64,000 nt of DNA, taken from Caprimulgus europaeus (Eukaryota; Chordata; Aves; Caprimulgiformes; Caprimulgidae). How positions within the stretch are numbered: the first letter of the stretch is position 1; every line of letters begins with the position of its first letter. The notes below the pieces were generated by a model that was not told where the DNA came from, did no database searches, and saw nothing but the letters and a program-made list of their open reading frames with translations. Both the position numbers and the translations under genes were made by a program. Location of the stretch: positions 125,427,023-125,491,022 of the forward strand of contig OU015523.1 of assembly GCA_907165065.1 (NCBI GenBank). The letters are read 5' to 3'. Shown here in pieces: positions 1 to 19,882 of this stretch.

Positions 1-708
1 CAGCATCTCAGCTCCTCTTCCTCCTCTGGGCCCGGGTTGCTTGGTAAGGATGGGCTTTTATTAACACCAATAATATTTATCCTCAAGCACAATAAAATGT
101 GACAGGACAGCTGATCAGTTGCTGAGATGGACAAAATGACTTTTAGTCAGGGAAAAACAAACAAACAAACAAAAACCCCAACTAAAACAGCTTGAAAATA
201 ACCAAACTGGGACATGTGGAACAACCTCGGAGCTTCTCCTGCAGCCACTGACTCCCCTGGTGCTGGGGACCATGCTGGAGCTGGAGGGGTTAATGCCACA
301 GGCTCCCCTCAGAGCAGTGCCAGGACCAGAACTCACTCTAAATTGCTCTCAAGATGTTTAAAACCAGTAAGAAAGGTTTCTGAGACCATTGCCCTGCACA
401 CAGCAGATCTGAAGGCTCAGCAGTGTCACTGCTCAACCCTTCAGGTCCCACCAAGTTCTGTGGTTTGGTTTGGTTTGGTTTTTTCCTTCTTTTCCAGCCA
501 CAAAAATGAACATTGAAATAAGGAAACAAAGCAGCTGAGAACTTTATTCTATAGATGGACATTTCCATAGGCCTTGGTGTAAGAGCAGTTTGAAAGCTCC
601 AAGATGTGCAAACAAAGACATTGAACGTGTCCTCCTGTTCCAGGAGATGCCCAGAGCAGTTCAGCACTTTAACATCTGTGAGCACACACACAGGGATGTG
701 TGTGACCC
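1..708 (+). other. CLPB intron, mostly unique sequence
   Basis: Non-coding sequence of moderate GC, with no open frame resembling a known protein. It lies within the CLPB intron upstream of the first visible exon. A short (CAAA)n run sits near 158-175. Confidence 0.6.
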
Positions 709-1620
709 CAGAATGGACTGGAAAAGCCCTTTGAGCTCCTGGAGTCCAGCCATGAACCCAACACTGCCCAGTCCCCACTGACCCCTGTCCCTCAGCACTG
801 TGTCTACACGACTCTTCAATCCCTCCAGGGATGGGGACTCCACCACTGTCCTGGGCAACCCCTTCCAATGCCTCAGAACCCTTTCAGCAAAGAAATTCTT
901 CCTCACATCCCATCTCAACTGCCCTGGCCACAACTGGAGCCCATTTCCTCTTGTCCTGTCCCTTGCTCCTTGGTGGAACAGACCCACCCCCACCTCTCTG
1001 CACCCTCCTCCAAGGGACTTGGACAGAGCCACAAGGTCTCCCCTCAGCCTCCTTTTCTCCAGGCTCAGCACCCCCAGTTCCCTCAGCCTGAACTCAGCAC
1101 ACTTGTGCTCCAGACCCTTCCCCAGCTCCGTTCCCTTCTCTGGACACGCTCCAGCACCTCCAGGTCCTTCTTGGACTCAGGGGCCCAACACTGAACCCAG
1201 CACTCGAGCTGCGGCCTCACCAGTGCCCAGTGCAGGGGGAAGAGAACTTCCCTGCTCCTACTGGCCACACTGGTGCTGATCCAGGCCAGGATGCCCTTGG
1301 CCTTCTTGGCCACCTGGGCACTCTGCTGGCTCCTGTTCAGCTGCTGTTGCCCAACACCCCCAGGTCCCTCTGTGCCCAGCAGCTCTCCCCCCACTCCTCC
1401 CCAAGCCTGGAGCTGCCGGGGGTTGTTGTGACCCAAGGGCAGGACCCGGCACTTGGCCTGGTTGAACCTCATGGAATTGGTCCTGGCCCATGGATCCAGC
1501 CTGGCCAGACCCCTCTGCAGAACCTCCCCACCCCCCAGCAGATCCACACTCCCACCCAGCTGGGTGATGAGCGCTCACACGTTGGGATCCATGACACAGC
1601 CACCCAGGAAGCCAACAAAG
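709..1620 (-). mobile_element. CR1 LINE fragment, reverse orientation
   Basis: On the minus strand this carries the CR1 3' body seen repeatedly in the window: the phrase GGAGCTCAAAGGGCTTTTCC near its 3' end (715-745), the GAGGAAGAATTTCTTTGCTG segment, and further in the stretch naming an Asn-Arg-Ser style RT tail. The 3' end is at ~709 and the 5' truncation near 1570-1620. Frames through it are broken, so it is an old copy. Confidence 0.85.
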
Positions 1621-1951
1621 CCTGAACTGACAGAAGGTGCTGGGTTTTCTGGATGTTCTCCAGCCTCCCCGTGCTGAATTCCCACTTTTCCAGCCCTTTG
1701 GTGGTGATCTCTTAAGTGATCCTGCAGCTCTGACCCCCACAGTCTGTCATCCCTGCCACCCAGCTGTGTCAGCCTGGCCTGGGGCAGGTGTGTGGGGGGT
1801 TTTTTAGCTGATTTGGTGTTTAAAACACAGTTTTTGGGGGGTTTGGAGTAGTTGATGGTGGATCTCCGTGCAGGGAGCACAAGGGCTTGGAGCAGCGTGT
1901 GAGGAACTGGTGACAGTCCCCAGAGCATCCTCCCTGGCTGCAAAAGGCTGA

Positions 1952-3022
1952 TCAAATCAGCCCAAATCAGCCCAAAAAAGCCCAAATCAGCCCAAAACAG
2001 CCCAAATATCAACCCAAATCAGCCCAAATCAGCCCAAATCAGCCCAAATCAGCCCAAAACAGCCCAAATCAGCCCAAATCAACCCACATCAGCCCAAATC
2101 AGCCCAAATCAACAAAAATCAGCCCAGATCAGCCCAAATCAACCTAAATCAACCCAAATCAGCGCAACTCAGCCCAAATCAGCCCAAATCAGCCCAAATC
2201 AGCCCAAATATCAACCCAAATCAACCCAAATCAGCCCAAATCAACCCAAATCAGCCCAAATCAGCCCAAATCAGCCCAAATCAGCCCAAATATCAACCCA
2301 AATCAGCCCAAATCAGCCCAAAACAGCCCAAATCAGCCCAAATCAACCCACATCAGCCCAAATCAGCCCAAATCAACCCACATCAGCCCAAATCAGACCA
2401 AATCAGCCCAAATCAACCCAAATCAACCCAAATCAGCCCAAATCAGCCCAAATCAACCCAAATCAGCCCAAATCAACCCAAATATCAACCCAAATCAGCC
2501 CAGATCAGCCCAAAACAGCCCACATCAGCCCAAATCAACCCAAAACAGCCCAGATCAGCCCAAATATCAGCCCAGATCAGCCCAAATCAGCCCAAATCAA
2601 CCCAAATCAGCCCAAATGAGCCCAAATCAGCCCAACTCAGCCCAACTCAGCCCAAATCAGCCCAACTCAGCCCAACTCAGCCCAAATCAACCCAAATCAG
2701 CCCAAATCAACCCAAATCAATCCAAATCAGCCCAAATCAGCCCAAATCAGCCCAAATCAACCCAAATCAGCCTAAATCAACCCAAATCAGCCCAAATCAA
2801 CCCAAATCAGCCCATATCAGCCCAGATCAACCAAAATCAACCCAAATCAACCCAAATCAGCCCAAATCAGCTCAAATCAACCCAAATCATCCCAAATCAG
2901 CCCAAATCAGCCCAAATCAACCCAAATCAGCCCACATCAGCCCAAATCAGCCCAAATCAGCCTAAATCAACCCAAATCAACCCAAATCACCCCAAATCAC
3001 CCCAAATCAGCCCAAATCACCT
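1952..3022 (+). repeat. Decamer array (AAATCAGCCC)n, ~107 copies
   Basis: About 1,070 bp of a 10-bp unit AAATCAGCCC with frequent AAATCAACCC, AAACAGCCC and ATATCAACCC variants. It lies in a CLPB intron. The long open frame across it (Ser-Ala-Gln-Ile-Asn-Pro repeats) is a by-product of the unit. Confidence 0.97.
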
Positions 3023-3596
3023 GATTCTGCACCTGACCAATCCAATAAACTCGGTGATCAGGTGCCAGGGGAAGGGGGGGCTTTGCTGGGGGATTTTTCC
3101 CCCCCAGTTAAGAGCCTTTGAGGGGTTTGTCCCTGAGTGGCCAGGTTGGGAGGACAGGGTCTGACCTTTTCCAGACCAGGGTGGGAGTTTCCAGCACTGT
3201 CACTGTGGATTTCCCTCATTGCTGCTTCTTCCTGATCCACAAATCCCATGGCAGTCACCTCCTGTAGATCAAAGAAAGGAAGAATTTCCCCATTTCCCTG
3301 AAATTAGCTACAGAATAAGAAACATTGAGCAGGAAATGGAGAATATTGAGATTAAACAGCAAAAAAACCAGATCTAACCACACCTTTTTGTGGGAAAAAA
3401 TAAGAATTCACTGTTCCAAATGAAGCAGCTGGCACAGGGGTGCAGCTCTGCTGCTCAACTTGCTCTCTCTGAGCTAAAAAATAGACATTTATTGGCCACA
3501 GAGGGTGCCAGCCCTGGAGTTAGCACAGCTGATGGGCAGGCAGGTGAAGGACACACCTGGTTTAACACAAATCTTCTCTTCTTGTCTTTGGAACAG
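3023..3596 (+). other. CLPB intron, unique
   Basis: Unique intronic sequence between the decamer array and the first visible CLPB exon. It ends in the pyrimidine-rich acceptor at 3565-3596. Confidence 0.6.
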
Positions 3597-14481
<10,885 letters not shown>

Positions 14482-14528
14482 GGTCGCTCCTGGCCCCGGC
14501 TCTGCCCCGCGGGCGGCACCGGCTGGGC

Positions 14529-14534
14529 AATAAA
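14529..14534 (+). terminator. CLPB: CLPB polyadenylation signal AATAAA
   Basis: AATAAA 48 bases after the CLPB stop codon, giving a very short 3' UTR. Confidence 0.85.
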
Positions 14535-14535
14535 A

Positions 14536-15185
14536 TCCCCGGGAGAGCCCGAGTGTGCGATGCGACCGCGCCGGGGGGCGGCGGCGGGGGACGGGGGGCG
14601 GCGGGGGCGGCGGCGGGAGCTGCTGGGTCTGGGGTGGGAGATGTGGGGGTGCAGGGGCTGCACCCTGAGCTGGGGGCTCCTGGGGCTTCCAGAAGGTGGT
14701 GTTGGGGGGCTTAAAAAAGGGGGGAAAAGCAGATTTGAGCTCGTACGGGAGCCGGGGTGGGGGGTGGGGTCCGGCTCCGGGAGGATTTGTCGCTCCCTGC
14801 GGAGGAGGAGAGGGGCTGCAGGGGTTGGGTTGGGTTGGGAAGGGGTGGGACAGGGACCCAGCGTGTGACAGCTCCGTTCCCAAAGCCACCAGACTCCGGG
14901 GTTTGCTCAATTTTCTTTATTTATTGTCATAAACGTGGTGTGCAGCCACGGGTGAGCTTCTGCCTCCGGCGTGGGCGGTGGGGGGACACGTTCCTGGGTG
15001 GTTCCTGCATCTCCTGCTCCTCACATTGTCCCCATCCCAACCAGGTGACATCCCTGTGCACACCCCTCCCCACTGCTGCTCCTCTCATCTGCTTCCAAGG
15101 AATATTGAATGTCTGGGGTTAACCTGCTCCTGCCAGGGCTGCAGCAAAGGGGCCCAGTCCAGGTAACTGGGACCTTATGGTGGCT
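14536..15185. other. CLPB-PHOX2A intergenic, unique part
   Basis: GC-rich sequence just after the CLPB poly(A) signal. At about 14909-14925 the plus strand reads CTTTATTTATTGTCAT, i.e. an AATAAATAAA signal on the minus strand. No minus-strand coding exon was recognised upstream of it. Confidence 0.5.
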
Positions 15186-15194
15186 CTCACTGGG

Positions 15195-15312
15195 CACAAC
15201 TGGCTTGGGTTGGAAGGGACCTCAAAGCTCCTCCAGTCCCAACCCCCCTGCCAGCAGCAGGGACACCTTCCACTAGACCAGGTTGCTCAAAGCCTCAGCC
15301 AACCTGGCCTGG
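15195..15312 (-). mobile_element. CR1 LINE fragment, reverse (last one in the window)
   Basis: Reads TTGGGTTGGAAGGGACCTCA then CAGCAGGGACACCTTCCACT. This is the last CR1 sequence I recognise before the end of the window. Confidence 0.82.
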
Positions 15313-15371
15313 AGAAGCTCATGTGGAGCTTCTGGTCCCCCAGCACCCCCAAGTCAGGTCCTCCAGTTTCA

Positions 15372-16175
15372 GTGGGAAATGGAGCTGCTGGGATGGGAAA
15401 TGGAGCTGCTGAGGTGGGAGATGGAGCTGCTGAGGTGGGAGATGGGGCTGCTGGGATGGGAGATGGAGCTGCTGGGGTGGGAGATGGAGCTGCTGGGATG
15501 GGAGATGGAGCTGCTGTGGTGGGAGATGGAGCTGCTGTGGTGGGAGATGGGGCTGCTGGGATGGGAGATGGAGCTGCTGGGGTGGAAAATGGAGCTGCTG
15601 GGATGGAAAATGGAGCTGCTGGGGTGGGAGATGGAGCTGCTGGGATGGGAGATGGAGCTGCTGAGGTGGGAGATGGAGCTGCTGAGATGGGAGATGGAGC
15701 TACTGGGATGGGAGATGGAGCTGCTGAGGTGGGAGATGGGGCTGCTGGGATGGGAGATGGAGCTGCTGGGATGGGAGATGGGGCTGCTGGGATGGGAGAT
15801 GGGGCTGCTAGGATGGGAGATGGAGCTGCTGGGATGGGAGATGGGGCTGCTGAGGTGGGAGATGGAGCTGCTGGGATGGGAGATGGGGCTGCTGAGGTGG
15901 GAGATGGAGCTGCTGAGGTGGGAGATGGAGCTGCTGAGGTGGGAGATGGAGCTGCTGGGATGGGAAATGGAGCTGCTGGGATGGGAGATGGGTCTGCTGG
16001 GATGGGAGATGGGGCTGCTGAGGTGGGAGATGGAGCTGCTGAGGTGGGAGATGGAGCTGCTGAGGTGGGAGATGGAGCTGCTGGGATGGGAAATGGAGCT
16101 GCTGGGATGGGAAATGGAGCTGCTGAGGTGGGAGATGGGGCTGCTGAGGTGGGAGATGGGGCTGCTGAGGTGGCA
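15372..16175 (+). repeat. 21-bp minisatellite, ~38 copies
   Basis: Unit GAGCTGCTGGGATGGGAGAT plus one base, with GGATGG/GAGGTGG and GAGAT/GAAAT variants. Because 21 is a multiple of three, several frames stay open with a seven-residue repeat. I see no gene signal around it. Confidence 0.96.
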
Positions 16176-16667
16176 TCTCCCACGCTGGTGGCCCATGGGT
16201 GCCCTGCTCCTCTCCTCTCCAGCTCAGGACCATCAGCAGGTGGGTGAGGGATCAGGGTGAGCCTGTTCCCCACCAAGGTGTGGGGCAGTGGGGGGGTGGC
16301 AGTGCCCAGGGACCCCCCAGGATGGGGAAGAAGGTCTCTGGGAGCCACATTTGGCCTTTAGGAGCCCCTGGAGGTGACCAGTGACAGGACAGGGTGGCCA
16401 CGGGGGGTTTCTCTTCCCCTGAGGGGCTTTTCTGGACCCTCTGGAGTGGGGATTCAGTCCCATGGAGGAGGAGACACCGCCCAGGGCACAGGGACAGGGG
16501 GGTCCCCAAAACCACCGGGGTCCCTCACAGGGCACCAAGTGGTGTCCCCAAACCTGCTGTCACCTCCTGCAGCCACCAGGCGCTGGCAGACCCCGCCCCA
16601 GTGGCACCACGGGGCTGGGGGACAACAGGGGGACCCCTGGGGACATCCTGGGTGCAGCTGGGCCCAC

Positions 16668-16862
16668 AGCCATGCCATGCCGTGCCGTGCCGTGCTGTGC
16701 CGTGCCATGCTGTGCTGTGCCATGCCATGCTGCATCATGCAGAGCTGTTCTGTGCCATCCCATGCCGTGCTGTGCTGTCACACTGTGTCACACCACACTG
16801 TGCCATGCCAGGTCAAGCTGTGCCATGCCATGCCATGCCATGCCATGCCGTGCCGTGCTCCC
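16668..16862 (+). repeat. TGCCR/TGCTG pentamer array
   Basis: A degenerate five-base repeat (TGCCG, TGCCA, TGCTG), about 195 bp, in the CLPB-PHOX2A interval. Confidence 0.85.
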
Positions 16863-17013
16863 AGTGACAGAGCCAATAAAGGTGCCACCACAGCCAAGTT
16901 GGGGACAATGAACAGGACCAGGATCTGGAGGGACAAACCCAGGGCAGTGCCAGGGAAATTCAATCCCAGGACACCCCCAGCCCCGTGCCAGGCTCCGGAT
17001 CCGGTCAGGGGGG

Positions 17014-17095
17014 CTGGTGACCGTGGGGGTGTCACTGCTGGTGACCATGGGGGTGTCACTGCTGGGGACCGTGGGGGTGTCACTGCTGGTGCCTT
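17014..17095 (+). repeat. 24-27 bp tandem repeat, 3 copies
   Basis: GGGGGTGTCACTGCTGG is repeated three times with GACCGTG or GACCATG between. Confidence 0.8.
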
Positions 17096-17509
17096 TGTCA
17101 CCAGGAACAAAGGGTGGCAGCGCTGCCCGGTGGCTTCTGACACCGTTGGGTCTCGTGTGGTTCTGGGATCCATCAGGGAACCTCTCCCCCACTCATGGAA
17201 AATTTGGGGGGGGGGGTCCCTGTGGGGTGACATGCGCTGGGTGGGTGTGGGAGGGATGGGGACGGTGCTGGCACCTGGTCAACAATGGTGACAGAGCTGG
17301 AGCTGTGTGGGGACACGGGATGTGCCCAGGGGGTCCCATCAGAGCGGGGTGGGGGGGGTCCCATCACCCCCTCCAGCTCCAGAGGGGCTTGGACCCACGG
17401 ACATGACCCTCAGGTCATGGGTGGCAACCTGAGCCCGTGGATGGAGGGACAAGGAGGGGACCCTGTTGCTGGAGCTCTGAGGATGGAGGGATGGGGTGGG
17501 GTGGGGGAG

Positions 17510-17880
17510 CCCTGTCCCCAGCTCCTCAAAGATGAAGGGACATGGGGGTCCCTGTCCCCAGATCCTTGAGGATGGAGGGATGGGGAGGGGGGTTCTCTGT
17601 CCCCAGATCCTCAAGGATAAAGGGACAGTGGGGGGTCCCTGTCCCCAACTGTCCCAAGCTCCTCAAGAATGGAGGGATGGGGAGGGGTCCCTGTCCCCAA
17701 ATCCTCGAGGACAAAGGGATTGGGGGGGTTGGTGTCCCTGTCCCCAAATCCTAAAAGATGGAGGGACGGGGGGGTGGGGGGTCCTGTCCCCAAATCCTCG
17801 CGGACAAAGGGATTGGGGGTGGGGGGGGCGGTGTCCCTGTCCCCAAATCCTCAAAGATGGAGGGACTGGGGGGTCTCACC
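17510..17880 (+). repeat. Irregular minisatellite, unit ~55-65 bp
   Basis: Repeats of CCCTGTCCCCAAATCCT, then a GATGGAGGGA or GACAAAGGGATTGGGG block, about six copies. Confidence 0.85.
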
Positions 17881-18130
17881 GTGGTCAACCCCCTCCCCCG
17901 CTGCTATTGCCCCCCATTTCCACCCCATGGGGCGATCCTGGGACACCAGCGTGTCCCGGCCACCAGCACAGCAGGAGGTGTCACTCGCAGGGACACGGGG
18001 GGGTCGGGCAGGGGCGAGGTGCCCCCCCCATCCCCCCGCCCCCCCCTCCTCTCCCCCTTCACCCCCCTCATCCTCGTCCCTCCCCCCCCCGCCCCTCCCG
18101 GGCAGCAGCAGCTCCTCGCGCGCAGATCGC

Positions 18131-18220
18131 AGCCTAATTAGTTTAGAGGGGAAATTTAATTGAATTAACTTTTCACAGCTCCAGCAGCCCCTCAGCCCTC
18201 CGCCCCCCGCCCGAATTAAC
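18131..18220. promoter_or_regulatory. Homeodomain-site cluster upstream of PHOX2A
   Basis: A short unique AT-rich island inside very GC-rich sequence. It holds TAATTA at 18135-18140, the dimer site TAAT-TGA-ATTA at 18157-18167 and GAATTAA at ~18213-18219. TAATNNNATTA (P3) is the known palindromic site of paired-class homeodomain dimers, the class PHOX2A/PHOX2B belong to. It lies 1.5 kb before the PHOX2A start. Function is inferred. Confidence 0.5.
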
Positions 18221-18361
18221 GGCTTTAACGGGGCGGGGGGGACGGGGGGGAGGCCCTGCCCGCGCCCACCGGGGTCCCGGGGTCCCACGGGAGGGACCGA
18301 CTCCCCCTCCGGGGGGAACTGCGGGGGGACACGGGCAGCGAGGGCAGCAGGTCTGCCCCGC

Positions 18362-18565
18362 GGGATGTGGGACGGGATGTGGGGCAGGACACGGGACAGG
18401 GGGCAGGAGATGGGGCAGGATGTGGGGCAGGACATGAGGCAGGACATGGAACAGCGTGTGGGGCAGGAGATGGGGGGCAGGCTGTGGGGCAGGAGATGGG
18501 GGGCAGGCTGTGGGGCAGGAGATGGGGCAGGCTGTGGGGCAGGAGATGGGGGGCTGGTGCCCAGA
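18362..18565 (+). repeat. GGGGCAGGAGATGGGG minisatellite
   Basis: About 200 bp of GGGGCAGGA(T/C)(G/A)TGG-type units of 16-26 bp. Confidence 0.85.
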
Positions 18566-18722
18566 GGCGGGGCAGGGACCCCCCACCCCGGTGAGATCTG
18601 GAACCCCCGTCAGTGAAAGTGTCTGTGCTGAAAATGGCCCCAAATCCCCCCCCCACCCCCAGAGCCCGGCGGGGGGGTCCAACCGTGGGGGAGGGGCTTT
18701 GAAATCCCACCGGGATGGAAAC

Positions 18723-19197
18723 TGGGAATGAAATGGGATGGGATGGGGATGGGAATGGGGATGGGGTTGGAATGGGATCGGGATGGGAATGGGGATGGAA
18801 TGGGAATGGGATGGGATGGGGATGGGGATGGGGTTTGGGGATGGGGATGGGATGGGGATGGGGATGGGGATGAGGATGGGGATGGGGATGAGGATGAGGA
18901 TGAGGATGGGGATGGGGATGGGGATGGGGATGGGGATGGGGATGGGGATGGGGTTTGGGGATGAGGATGGGGATGGGGATGGGGATGAGGATGAGGATGA
19001 GGATGAGGATGAGGATGAGGATGGGGATGGGGATGGGGTTTGGGGATGGGGTTTGGGGATGGGGATGGGGATGGGGATGGGGATGAGGATGGGGATGGGG
19101 ATGAGGATGAGGATGAGGATGAGGATGAGGATGGGGTTTGGGGATGGGGTTTGGGGATGGGGATGGGGTTTGGGGATGGGATGGGATGGGGATGATA
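18723..19197 (+). repeat. (GGGGAT)n / (GAGGAT)n array
   Basis: About 475 bp of hexamer GGGGAT with GAGGAT and GGGGTTT variants, ending about 475 bp before the PHOX2A start codon. Four-G runs every six bases make it a dense potential G-quadruplex array on the plus strand. Confidence 0.96.
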
Positions 19198-19489
19198 CAG
19201 CGGGATGGGGACTTGGGGGGGTGGATCCGTCCATGGTCGTTGCTGCTGGTTCCGGGGGACCCCCACCGAGAACCGGGATCCCCCAGAGCCCGCGCCCCCA
19301 GTGCCTGGAGCTGCTCCCCACCGCCCGCCCCGACGGGACGGTGAGTGGGTGCCGGTGGGTGGGTGCGGGTGGGTGGAGGCGGGTGGGCACCCACGAAGGG
19401 TTAAGGGCGGGGGGCTGAGGGGCGGAGTGGGGGGGGGGCGTTGGCGGCTCCGCCCGCTCCCGCCGCTCCCGCCGTTCCCGGGAGATATT

Positions 19490-19671
19490 GTCATGCAAAA
19501 GCCCCCGGCGAGCGCTGCCTTTGTCCGCCGCTCCCCCCGCCGCTATATTTACCGGGAGCTCGGCGGCCCGGGGCGGGTCGGGCCGGTGGATGGAGGGGGC
19601 GGGTCGGGAACCGACGGGCAGGAGGCGACGGTGACGGGCGGGTGGTAGCCAAGGATCGCTCTTGACTCGCC
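19490..19671 (+). promoter_or_regulatory. PHOX2A: PHOX2A core promoter, TATA-like
   Basis: TATATTTA at 19544-19551 lies 121 bases before the ATG at a spacing that fits initiation near 19575. Upstream are GATATTGTCATGCAAAAG (octamer-like ATGCAAA) and CCTTTGTCC (SOX-like). The start codon context is CGCCATGG. Binding is inferred. Confidence 0.6.
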
Positions 19672-19882
19672 ATGGACTACTCCTACCTCAACTCCTACGA
19701 GTCCTGCGTGGCCGCGATGGAAGCGTCCGCCTACGAGTTCAGCCCCTGCAGCCAGGCCGGCTCCTTCCAGTACAGCCCCATGCGGGGGGGCTTCCCCGGG
19801 GGACCCCCCTGCCCCCCCCTCGCCTCCGCTAACTGCGCCCTGGGGGCCCTGCGTGACCACCAGCCCTCGCCCTACTCGCCAG
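19672..19882 (+). CDS. PHOX2A: PHOX2A exon 1
   Basis: ATG at 19672, donor GTAACG at 19883, 70 codons plus one base. It contains the family N-terminus and [19 protein letters not shown] before the junction. Confidence 0.97.

Noticed and set aside
2616..3164. Open frame with Gln-Pro-Asn-Ser repeats
   Set aside because: Produced by the 10-bp array. No start context, no splice support, no relation to a known protein.
1..3596. Search for the preceding CLPB exon (glycine-rich Walker A start)
   Set aside because: No stretch encoding the expected GSSGIG-type motif with a donor was found, so it is taken to lie upstream of the window.
15177..16348. Long open frames on both strands with seven-residue repeats
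   Set aside because: A 21-bp unit keeps every stop-free frame open. Several frames are open at once and none looks selected.
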